In this document: positions 5,655 to 12,317 of the stretch, one piece after another
How positions within the stretch are numbered: position 1 is the stretch's first letter
Layout: every line of letters starts with the position of its first letter
Source of the DNA: DATKMS01 sp041497995
GTDB taxonomy: Bacteria > Desulfobacterota > Binatia > HRBIN30
Reading direction: 5' to 3'
Assembly (NCBI GenBank): GCA_041497995.1
Contig: JBGQHM010000174.1
Span: 1 to 13,444, forward strand
Length of the DNA stretch: 13,444 bases
Position numbers and translations under genes: made by a program
The notes under the pieces: generated by a model
Seen by the model: only the letters and a program-made list of their open reading frames with translations
The model's database searches: none
What the model was told of the DNA's origin: nothing

Positions 5655-6428
5655 TCACTTACCCGTCCAGCACGGCGTGCGTTTGGCGACGAACGCCGAC
5701 ATGCCTTCCTGCGCATCCGCCGCGAGCGCGTTCATGCTCATCACCTCTTTGGCGTAGGCATAGGCCTTCGGTTGATCGAGATCGATCTGCGTGTAGAACG
5801 CCTGCTTGCCGATGGCCACGGTGAGGCTGCTCGCTTCGGCGATCTGCTCGGCAAGCAGCTGCGTGGCTTCCTCGAGCTGGCTCGCGGGTACGACGCGGTT
5901 GACCAGGCCCCACTCCATTGCGGTCGGTGCATCAATGGCCACGCCCGTCAGCAGCATCTCCAGGGCGCGTTTGCGACCAACTGCACGCGTGAGGGCCACC
6001 ATCGGCGTCGTGCAGAACAGGCCAATCTTCACTCCCGGAGTCGCAAAGCGTGCAGCGTCGGCAGCGATGGCGAGGTCGCAGGTCGCCACCAGCTGACATC
6101 CCGCGGCGGTGGCGATGGCGTGCACGCGTGCGATGACCGGTTGCGGGATCTCCTGAACGGTGGTCATCAGCTGCGTGCACACATCGAAGATGTGCCGGTA
6201 CGTGCCGATGTCGCGCCCGGTCATCTCGCGCAAATCGTGGCCGGCAGAGAAGGCGGGTCCGTTGGCGGCCAAAATGATACCCCGCGTTTGCTCCTGCGCC
6301 GACATTTCGCGGAACGCCGCAATCAGCTCGGTCATCATCCCCAGCGACAGCGCATTGCGCTTCTCCGGACGGTTCATCGTGATCGTTGCGACCGGCCCCT
6401 CATGCACCTGCAGGTGTTCGTACGCCAC
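5655..6428 (-). CDS. Crotonase-family protein, ECHDC3-like
   Basis: A 257-residue crotonase-fold protein (CoA-ester binding). MNRPEKRNAL (18-27), FSAGHDLREM (60-69), AAGCQLVATCDLAIA (108-122), FATPGVKIGLFCTTP (128-142) and the end AFVAKRTPCW match the ECHDC3 subgroup closely. The oxyanion-hole segments (around G63 and G110) are present. The two glutamates of true enoyl-CoA hydratases (rat E144 and E164) are replaced by Q112 and G132, so ordinary hydration is unlikely and the reaction is unknown. The GTG at 6426-6428 has a strong AAGGAGGA (minus strand, 6435-6442) about 6 nt upstream. It is divergent from the LEH-like gene across 118 nt and probably co-directional with the MFS gene. Confidence 0.9.
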   Translation of the reverse strand: MAYEHLQVHEGPVATITMNRPEKRNALSLGMMTELIAAFREMSAQEQTRGIILAANGPAFSAGHDLREMTGRDIGTYRHIFDVCTQLMTTVQEIPQPVIARVHAIATAAGCQLVATCDLAIAADAARFATPGVKIGLFCTTPMVALTRAVGRKRALEMLLTGVAIDAPTAMEWGLVNRVVPASQLEEATQLLAEQIAEASSLTVAIGKQAFYTQIDLDQPKAYAYAKEVMSMNALAADAQEGMSAFVAKRTPCWTGK

Positions 6429-6546
6429 GGCGGATCCTCCTTCGGTGCGCTGAGCCTAGCACAACCATCGCGATCGAGGAGAGCGCGCCGCCCTCCTTTT
6501 GTACCCTGGTGCCCCGTGCTACACGCGGCATTCGGGAGGAACGCAC

Positions 6547-6918
6547 ATGGCTTCAACAAGCGAGAAGGTCGTTCAGGAATTCTGCGCCGCGTGGGCACGC
6601 AAGAACATCGACGAGTTGCTCGGCTTCTTCACGCCCGATGCGATCTATCACAACATGCCGCTCGAGCCGCTGAAGGGCATCGATGCCATTCGTGAGACGA
6701 TCAACATGTTCGCCGCACCGGCGGAGAGTATCGAGTTCGAAATGCGCGGCATCGCGTCGGCAGGCGACACCGTCTTCACGGAGCGCGTCGACCATTTCAA
6801 GATGATGGGAAAGACCATCAGCCTCCCGGTGGCCGGCGTCTTCGAGGTGCGCAACGGCAAGATCGCCGCATGGCGCGACTACTTCGACATGCAGACATAC
6901 ATGAAGCAGACGGGGTGA
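6547..6918 (+). CDS. Limonene-1,2-epoxide hydrolase-like (SnoaL/NTF2 fold) protein
   Basis: A 123-residue protein of the limonene-epoxide hydrolase group in the NTF2-like superfamily. The five residues known from Rhodococcus LEH appear in the right places: Y34 and N36 (IYHNMP), R80 and D82 (TERVDHF), and D111 (WRDYFD). A hydrolase acting on an epoxide, or a related isomerase, is therefore plausible; the natural substrate is unknown. The ATG at 6547 is preceded by GGGAGGA (6534-6540) with a 6-nt spacer, and longer frames upstream have no support. It is followed on the same strand by a crotonase gene 101 nt away, with a repeat array between. Unlike many SnoaL-like proteins of unknown function, it keeps the full catalytic set. 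Confidence 0.85.
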   Translation: MASTSEKVVQEFCAAWARKNIDELLGFFTPDAIYHNMPLEPLKGIDAIRETINMFAAPAESIEFEMRGIASAGDTVFTERVDHFKMMGKTISLPVAGVFEVRNGKIAAWRDYFDMQTYMKQTG

Positions 6919-6926
6919 AAGAATTG

Positions 6927-7000
6927 GGTCAGTGAATCACTGAGTCAGTGAGTCATTGCCTTTCAATGAACCAATGACCCGATGATTCAGTGACTCAGTT
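6927..7000. repeat. Octamer-array inverted repeat B
   Basis: The left arm 6927-6958 is four tandem 8-mers (GGTCAGTG, AATCACTG, AGTCAGTG, AGTCATTG). The right arm 6964-6995 is four inverted 8-mers (CAATGAAC, CAATGACC, CGATGATT, CAGTGACT) plus CAGTT. About 24 of 32 positions pair, and the loop is 5 nt. It begins 8 nt after the LEH-like stop and ends 7 nt before the next gene's Shine-Dalgarno. Confidence 0.75.
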
Positions 7001-7019
7001 GCAAGCCGGGGAGTGAGAC

Positions 7020-7880
7020 ATGAGCTACGAAACGATCAAGTACGAGGTCGCCGATCACGTCCTCACCATCACGTTGAACCGTCCGGACAAGCTCAACGCG
7101 TTCACGGCGCAGATGTGTATCGAGCTGCTGAAGGCCTTCGATCAGGCTGATGCGGACGACGAGGTGCGCGTGGTCATCGTGACCGGCGCGGGACGCGGCT
7201 TCTGCGCCGGGGCCGATCTGAGTACCGGTGGCGACACCTTTAACGCCACTGCGCAGGGCCGCGCCGACACGGTGGAGACGCACCGCGACGGCGGCGGCCT
7301 GGTGTCGCTGCGCATCTTCGAGTCGAAGAAGCCGGTGATCGCCGCGATCAACGGACCCGCAGTTGGCGTTGGCATCACCATGACGTTGCCAATGGATATT
7401 CGCATCGCGTCGACCGCAGCCCGCATGGGATTCGTGTTCGCCCGCCGCGGCATCGTTCCCGAGGCGTGCAGCAGCTGGTTCCTGCCGCGCGTCGTCGGCA
7501 TCAGCAAGGCAGCCGAGTGGGTGTACACCGGTCGAGTGTTCAGCGCGGAAGAGGCGCTCGAAGCGCGGCTCATCAGCAAGCTCGTGGCGCCCGAGGAGCT
7601 GTTGCCCACCGCCACCGCTCTGGCCCGCGAGATCGCCGACAACACCTCGGCGGTCTCCGTCACCCTGTCGCGTCAGCTCTTGTGGCGTATGCTCGGTGCC
7701 GACCACCCGATGGAAGCACACAAGGTGGATTCGCAGTGCATCTTCTGGATGGGCCGCTCACCCGACGCCTACGAAGGCGTCACTTCGTTCTTGCAGAAAC
7801 GGCCCGCGCACTACGCGATGAAGCCGAGCACCGACCTGCCGCCGTTCTATCCGTGGTGGTCGGAGCGCCGCTTCAAGTAG
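7020..7880 (+). CDS. Enoyl-CoA hydratase/isomerase family protein
   Basis: A 286-residue crotonase-fold protein. LNRPDKLNAF (19-28), GRGFCAGADL (58-67), AAINGPAVGVG (108-118) and GIVPEACSSW (144-153) are clear. The hydratase glutamate after GGGC is Thr here (T120), but E148 in the VPEACSS motif matches the glutamate used by delta3-delta2-enoyl-CoA isomerases, so double-bond isomerisation of an acyl-CoA is the better guess. The C-terminal tail (KPSTDLPPFYPWW) is longer than in short crotonases. The ATG at 7020 is preceded by GGGGAG (7008-7013), 6 nt away. It probably shares a transcript with the LEH-like gene. Its 3' end faces the convergent gene ending at 7967. Confidence 0.9.
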   Translation: MSYETIKYEVADHVLTITLNRPDKLNAFTAQMCIELLKAFDQADADDEVRVVIVTGAGRGFCAGADLSTGGDTFNATAQGRADTVETHRDGGGLVSLRIFESKKPVIAAINGPAVGVGITMTLPMDIRIASTAARMGFVFARRGIVPEACSSWFLPRVVGISKAAEWVYTGRVFSAEEALEARLISKLVAPEELLPTATALAREIADNTSAVSVTLSRQLLWRMLGADHPMEAHKVDSQCIFWMGRSPDAYEGVTSFLQKRPAHYAMKPSTDLPPFYPWWSERRFK

Positions 7881-7966
7881 GAAGGTCTCGCGGCAGCCTG
7901 TCGGACTTGGCAGCCCGCAGCGACCCATCGGGGAGCGGACCATAGAAATGACGCTGGCCGCAGGCC

Positions 7967-8425
7967 TTACCCCACCGCACTGTTCGCCGAGCTACGCGCC
8001 TGCGGGCGCGACGTGCGTCGATGCCGCCGCCGCTTGCGGAGGCACACGCGTCCCGGGACGCGTACGTTGTTGCGGACACGTGGGAGGATTTCGCCCGGTG
8101 CACGGTGCTCCTGCTTCATTCTCTTCACCGTCGCGCGTACCGCGTGCGGATCGAGGCCAAACGTCTCGCACAGCACGACGAAGGCGAACGGCGAATACCT
8201 CCGGTTCGAGTTGAGCCAATCCTCGGCCTCCGCTTGCACGAGGCGCGAGCCGTTGAGATAGCTGCGGATGCCGTCGTCAAACACGGCCAGCATGAGTGCC
8301 TTGGTTCCGGTGAGTTGGGCGCGTGACTCGCCGCTAGCCACTGGGTTGAGCCGGAGGATCTCTAGCGCGTCCTCGTCGCGCGTCGCTCCGGCATCGTATG
8401 CGAGGTGTGTGTCGTATGCGTTCAT
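7967..8425 (-). CDS. Conserved uncharacterised protein with HTH-like core
   Basis: About 152 residues from the ATG at 8423-8425; the frame extends to a GTG at 8506, and neither start has a visible Shine-Dalgarno. The core (about 38-107) runs LTGTKALMLAVFDDGIRSYL, then SRLVQAEAEDWLNSNRRYSPFAF, then VLCETFGLDPHAVRATVKRM. I recognise this as a pattern recurring in deltaproteobacterial and related metagenome proteins, but I know no name or function for it. The last part (CETFGLDPHAVRATVKRM) reads like a helix-turn-helix, similar in feel to sigma region 4, so DNA binding is possible. The tail after 120 is very Arg-rich and low in complexity. It is convergent with the crotonase gene and divergent from the beta-helix gene. 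Positions 8426-8720 between those starts hold no other supported gene. Confidence 0.6.
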   Translation of the reverse strand: MNAYDTHLAYDAGATRDEDALEILRLNPVASGESRAQLTGTKALMLAVFDDGIRSYLNGSRLVQAEAEDWLNSNRRYSPFAFVVLCETFGLDPHAVRATVKRMKQEHRAPGEILPRVRNNVRVPGRVCLRKRRRHRRTSRPQARSSANSAVG

Positions 8426-8720
8426 GCCCAGCGTAGAGAGCAGCGGGTGTGCCAGCGCAGTCGACGGAGAAGCCGTTGTCTGACGTGGCTTTTTCAGCGG
8501 AGTCACGTGGAAAACCGCTGGTTCAATTCGGACGTCGGTGGTTCAATGGGACCGTCACGCCCCGGCGCGATGGTCGGAGAATGAAGCTCTTGCGCGAGTA
8601 CGACACGCGCGCAAAGCTCGGGTGCTCCTATTGCTGCCCGCGAAGGTTCGCCCTCTTCTGGCGGAGTCTCGAAGGGTTGCTTTGAAGAGGACCGACAGTC
8701 TCTGCTACGGAGGATGCCCA

Positions 8721-10760
8721 ATGCGTGTTCGTCGATACCTGACTTCCTTTGCGACTCTTGCCCTGTGCACCGCCGCACTGCCGGCACTGGCGCACAGGGA
8801 GCGCGACATCGCCTCGCCAATTCGCCCCGGCCCGGTGCCGCCAATCGATCGGGTGGGTGAGAGACACATCGTCGTCTGCAAGCCGACGTCGAAACCGTCC
8901 GACGAACGGTTGCACGACATTGAGACCCGGCTGGAGACGGCAACCGGCGACGCACTGGCGCAAGCGCGGAAGGAGCGCGCGGCGTGGGATCGCAATACGC
9001 AGCTGTTCAACGAATGCTGCTTCCAGCACATTCAGGATGCCGTCAACGCAGCCGGGGATGACACCGACATCTTCGTGCTTCCCGGCGTCTATCGCGAGGA
9101 ACCGAGTCGCGCCGCACCGACGAGCACCCGCGGCGATCTGCTGAACGGCAGCTACTCGTACGAGTACCACCAGGCGCATCCCAACGATGCCAACCTGATT
9201 GCGATCCTCGGCAAGCACAACCTGACGCTCGAGGGAACGGGTGCGAGTCCGCGCGACGTGATCATCACGGCGGGCTTCATCAAGGATGTCGTCATTCGCG
9301 CCGACCGCGTCACCGGCTTCATCGCGCGCAACTTGTGGGTGAAGGACGCCAACGAGCACGGCCTCTACACCGTGGATTCAGACGGCTACATCTTCGACCG
9401 CGTCATCGGTTCGTACAGCAAGGCGTACGAGCTCTTCGGCTTCGCATCGGACAACGGATTGATGACCGAGTGCGAAGCCTTCGGCGGCGGCGACTCCGGC
9501 TACTACATCGGTGGGGCACCTGACACCCACGAGCTCGGGCGCTACAGCCAGACCATCCGCAACAGCAAGATGTACCACAACGCTCTTGGGTTCTCGGGGA
9601 CGCAGGGGAACTCGGTGCTGATCACCGGCTGCGACGTCTCCGACAACGCCATCGGCATTTCCTTCGATAGCGAGAACGACCACCCGAACTTTCCGCAGCG
9701 CTACTCGGTGGTCGAGAACAACGACATCCACGACAACAATTTTGATATCTACGCTGCAAGCGCGGACGTACCGTCCGCCGGCCCGAACTACGACTTCTTC
9801 CGCTATCCGGTTGGCACAGGCCTGTGGATCGTCGGCGGCTTCAACAACATCGTTCGCAACAACCGCATGTACAACAACAGCCGCTTCGGCGTGATCCTGG
9901 CCAGCAACATCTTGGAGCACCCGCGGCCCGCCAAGATCGGCGCCAACTCGTTCATCGACAACCTCATGGGCACCGCCGCGGGCAACGGCGCAGGCCCCAA
10001 CAGCACGGCCTTCCTCCCGCATACGACGGCGTACGCACCCGGCGGCAGTGACTTCTTTTGGGATGGCACCGGACCCGACAATTGCTGGGGACCGCTCGCA
10101 GGGGTGATCACTGATCCGAGCCCGATTCCCGGCCCATGTCCGTTCTCCAACCCGGGTGGGCCGCTCGCGCTCACCAAAGCGCAGGTCCTCCTCGCTTGTT
10201 CCTTAGATCCCATTTTCGGCACGAACCCCCCGCAGTACCAGACGAACGACGGTGGGGGTGCCTTTCCGTGTCCGTGGGGTCACCTGAACCTTGCGCCGTA
10301 CGAGAGCAGCGATGAAGCGCTGTGTGAGAACGGTCAGATCGACATCGGAGAGGATTGCGATAAGGGCGCCGCGGACGAGGGTACCTCGCCGAACCTCGGC
10401 GGGCAGACATGTGAAAGCCTCGGCCACGGAACTGGAACGCTTGCCTGCGACGGCTTCTGCCAATGGGACGTGAGCGGCTGCAGCAATCCGAACCCGTTGC
10501 CGACGCCCACACTGGCGGCCGGCTGCCCCGTGCCGCCCACACCAACGCCCACACCGATCGCCACACAGACGCCCAAGCGGTGCATCGGCGACTGCAACGG
10601 GGCCGGTGAGGTGACCATCGACGAGTTGCTCACCATGATCAACATCGCTCTCGGTGACGAGCCGCTGTCCAACTGCACCGTAGGGGACAGCAATCACGAT
10701 GCGACGGTCAGCATCGACGAGATTCTGGCCGCGGTAAAGAGCGCGCTGGACGGGTGCTGA
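8721..10760 (+). CDS. Large secreted beta-helix / Cys-rich / dockerin-like protein
   Basis: A 679-residue exported protein. The start at 8721 is chosen because GGAGG (8709-8713) lies 7 nt upstream and a signal peptide follows (MRVRRYLTSFATLALCTAALPALA); the frame extends 5' but without support. Regions: charged N-terminal part (25-98); right-handed parallel beta-helix of pectate-lyase/NosD type (about 100-415) with repeated IRNSKMYHNALG, VENNDIHDNN and VRNNRMYNNSRFG turns; a Pro/Gly-rich stretch (about 420-530); a Cys-rich repeat beginning LCENGQIDIGEDCD (534-547) and ending CQWDVSGC (580-587), like those of myxobacterial surface proteins; a Pro/Thr linker (589-618); and a terminal four-cysteine dockerin-like module (C621, C625, C652, C679) ending on the last residue. 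Likely binds or cleaves extracellular polysaccharide; no catalytic residues can be assigned. Probably monocistronic. Confidence 0.88.
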   Translation: MRVRRYLTSFATLALCTAALPALAHRERDIASPIRPGPVPPIDRVGERHIVVCKPTSKPSDERLHDIETRLETATGDALAQARKERAAWDRNTQLFNECCFQHIQDAVNAAGDDTDIFVLPGVYREEPSRAAPTSTRGDLLNGSYSYEYHQAHPNDANLIAILGKHNLTLEGTGASPRDVIITAGFIKDVVIRADRVTGFIARNLWVKDANEHGLYTVDSDGYIFDRVIGSYSKAYELFGFASDNGLMTECEAFGGGDSGYYIGGAPDTHELGRYSQTIRNSKMYHNALGFSGTQGNSVLITGCDVSDNAIGISFDSENDHPNFPQRYSVVENNDIHDNNFDIYAASADVPSAGPNYDFFRYPVGTGLWIVGGFNNIVRNNRMYNNSRFGVILASNILEHPRPAKIGANSFIDNLMGTAAGNGAGPNSTAFLPHTTAYAPGGSDFFWDGTGPDNCWGPLAGVITDPSPIPGPCPFSNPGGPLALTKAQVLLACSLDPIFGTNPPQYQTNDGGGAFPCPWGHLNLAPYESSDEALCENGQIDIGEDCDKGAADEGTSPNLGGQTCESLGHGTGTLACDGFCQWDVSGCSNPNPLPTPTLAAGCPVPPTPTPTPIATQTPKRCIGDCNGAGEVTIDELLTMINIALGDEPLSNCTVGDSNHDATVSIDEILAAVKSALDGC

Positions 10761-10782
10761 AAAGGACTGACCGCTTCCGCAG

Positions 10783-10799
10783 GGTGGGCACTGCCCACC
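10783..10799. repeat. GGTGGGCA palindrome after the beta-helix gene
   Basis: GGTGGGCA (10783-10790), one base, TGCCCACC (10792-10799): a perfect 8-bp hairpin 22 nt after the stop codon. It has no proper T-tract, so it could be a transcript-end hairpin or a small REP-like repeat. Confidence 0.5.
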
Positions 10800-10833
10800 G
10801 TTCTTTCGCCGCGCCAGAAGAGACGCTGGGCGC

Positions 10834-10858
10834 AGCCCGCTAGATCTTCCCGCGGGCT
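10834..10858 (+). terminator. Weak hairpin, possible terminator
   Basis: AGCCCGC (10834-10840) and GCGGGCT (10852-10858) pair around an 11-nt loop. There is no T-run, so intrinsic termination is doubtful. It lies about 30 nt upstream of the SDR gene's Shine-Dalgarno. Confidence 0.25.
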
Positions 10859-10898
10859 TGAACTATAGCCGACACAAGTCTGCGCTAGGAGGGTATGG

Positions 10899-11684
10899 AT
10901 GCGTCTCAAGGACAAGGTTGCCGTCATCACCGGAGCGGGGCAGGGCATAGGCCGTGCCTACGCAAATCGTTTCGCGCGTGAGGGCGCCAAGATCGTCGTC
11001 GCGGAGATCAATGAGGAGATCGGCCGGCGCACCGAGCAAGAGATCACAGCGGCGGGGAGCGACGCGCTGTACGTCAAGACCGATGTCTCCAACGAGGACA
11101 GCTGCAAGGCCATGGCCGCGCAGGCGGCGGAGCGCTTCGGGCGCATCGATATCCTGATGAACAACGCGGCGATCTTCCACGGACTCGACACCCAAGATTC
11201 CTCGCTGGCGTACTTCAATCGGATTCTCTCGGTGAACCTCACGGGCGTCTGGCTGTGCATACGCGCCGTCGAGCCGTACATGAAGCGTCAGCACAGCGGC
11301 AAGATCATCAATCAATCATCAACCGCGGCGTTCATGGGCAACGTCGGCGCAGTCGACACGTCCGATCCCGACAAGCCGTCGCCGCCGTTCCACTACAGCG
11401 TCGCGAAGATGGGGGTGAACGGCCTGACCAAGTACTTCGCCGGCGCACTCGGTCCCTGGGGGATCAACGTCAACGCCATCGCGCCGGGGGTCACCATGAC
11501 CGAGGCGACGAAGACGGTCGTGCCGGAAGAGATGCTGAGCATGTTGGTGATGTTCACCGCGCTGAAGAAGCCGTTGCAGCCGGAGGATCTGACGGGCACC
11601 GCGCTCTTTCTGGCATCGGCGGACAGTGACATGATGACCGGGCAAGTGTTGGTGGTGGATGCCGGCATGATCATGCTGGGATGA
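10899..11684 (+). CDS. Short-chain dehydrogenase/reductase (classical SDR)
   Basis: A 261-residue NAD(P)-dependent oxidoreductase. The Rossmann motif TGAGQGIG (11-18), DV after strand 3 (62-63), NNAA (88-91), the catalytic N113, S140/S141, and Y166-x3-K170 (YSVAK) are all present, as is the C-terminal GQVLVVDAG. E36 at the end of strand 2 is acidic, which by family rules favours NAD(H) over NADP(H). The substrate cannot be read from sequence; alcohol, hydroxy-acyl or terpenoid/steroid alcohol oxidation would suit the neighbouring CoA-ester genes. The ATG at 10899 has GGAGGG (10888-10893) 5 nt upstream. It may be co-transcribed with the UspA gene 49 nt downstream. Confidence 0.92.
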   Translation: MRLKDKVAVITGAGQGIGRAYANRFAREGAKIVVAEINEEIGRRTEQEITAAGSDALYVKTDVSNEDSCKAMAAQAAERFGRIDILMNNAAIFHGLDTQDSSLAYFNRILSVNLTGVWLCIRAVEPYMKRQHSGKIINQSSTAAFMGNVGAVDTSDPDKPSPPFHYSVAKMGVNGLTKYFAGALGPWGINVNAIAPGVTMTEATKTVVPEEMLSMLVMFTALKKPLQPEDLTGTALFLASADSDMMTGQVLVVDAGMIMLG

Positions 11685-11689
11685 GAGAA

Positions 11690-11717
11690 GCCGTCAGCCA
11701 TCAGTGGTCAGCTTTCA
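11690..11717. repeat. Heptamer array D (single arm)
   Basis: Four tandem degenerate 7-mers (GCCGTCA, GCCATCA, GTGGTCA, GCTTTCA) starting 5 nt after the SDR stop. I see no inverted partner before the UspA start. The array runs directly into the GGAGG of the next gene. Confidence 0.6.
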
Positions 11718-11733
11718 GCAGGAGGTAAGACTG

Positions 11734-12189
11734 ATGTACGAGAACTTCAAGCGGATCTTGGTGACGACGGACTTTTCCGAGTCGGGCGATCACGCCATCG
11801 GCCACGCCTTCCGCATGGCTGCGGACCACGGGGCCGAGGTGGTGCTCTGCCACATCGTTGAGATGATCGTCGCGCCCAATCCCCTCTACGCGCAGTACTA
11901 CCCCTCCGACTTGCTCAGCCCCGAAATCCAGCAGCGGGCCGAACAGGACGCCCAACAGGCTCTACGAGAACGGGTCCCGAAAGAGGAGGCGCTCGCCAAG
12001 GTGTCCTTCACAACGCTGGTACTGCACGGCCTTCCGGCCGACGAGATCATCCGCGCCGCGGAATCGCGTGACGTGGATCTCATCGTCATTGCCACGCACG
12101 GCCGCACCGGGCTCAAGCACCTCTTCCTGGGCAGCACCGCGGAGCGCGTCATCCGCCACGTGCACTGTCCGGTGCTGGTTGTGCGCTGA
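11734..12189 (+). CDS. Universal stress protein (UspA family)
   Basis: A 151-residue single-domain Usp protein. ILVTTDFSE (8-16) with D13, ADEIIRAAESRDVDLIVIATHGRTG (102-126), and the ATP-binding pattern G-x2-G-x9-G-S are present: the first G in GRTG (123-126), then LGSTAERV with the second part at about 133-134. This predicts an ATP-binding, MJ0577-type stress protein of the cytoplasm. The ATG at 11734 is chosen because GGAGG (11721-11725) lies 8 nt upstream; the frame also opens at a GTG at 11704, but that lies inside the repeat array. It follows the SDR gene closely and is convergent with mutM. Confidence 0.92.
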   Translation: MYENFKRILVTTDFSESGDHAIGHAFRMAADHGAEVVLCHIVEMIVAPNPLYAQYYPSDLLSPEIQQRAEQDAQQALRERVPKEEALAKVSFTTLVLHGLPADEIIRAAESRDVDLIVIATHGRTGLKHLFLGSTAERVIRHVHCPVLVVR

Positions 12190-12205
12190 GGCGCACACCA
12201 GCACC

Positions 12206-12309
12206 GAATGGTGAATGGTTAATGCTGAATGGTGAATTGAGGACAATGCGGTCCGCTGCGCGGACCTAGTCTCAGTCATTCACCATTCAGCATTCAGCAT
12301 TCACCATTG
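12206..12309. repeat. Heptamer-array inverted repeat C
   Basis: The left arm 12206-12240 is five tandem 7-mers of consensus GAATGGT. The right arm 12275-12309 is five inverted 7-mers (ACCATTC/AGCATTC). About 29 of 35 positions pair. The 34-nt spacer contains its own perfect hairpin GTCCGC-TGC-GCGGAC (12251-12265). It lies between convergent genes, 16 nt after the UspA stop and 8 nt after the mutM stop, so it could act as a bidirectional transcript-end structure. Confidence 0.75.
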
Positions 12310-12317
12310 GAAGCGCG

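Noticed and set aside
4205..5824. Long plus-strand frame of 539 codons opposite the MFS gene
   Set aside because: Composition is Arg/His/Gln-rich with no recognisable domain; it is the antisense shadow of the transporter, whose motifs are clear.
5571..6695. Plus-strand frame of 374 codons
   Set aside because: Antisense to the ECHDC3-like crotonase, low-complexity, and it runs through a repeat array.
5556..7000. CRISPR array
   Set aside because: The repeated units are only 7-8 nt, have no spacers of regular length, and no cas genes are present.
8538..8720. N-terminal extension of the beta-helix protein
   Set aside because: The ATG at 8721 has a good Shine-Dalgarno and begins a signal peptide; the extension would bury that signal.
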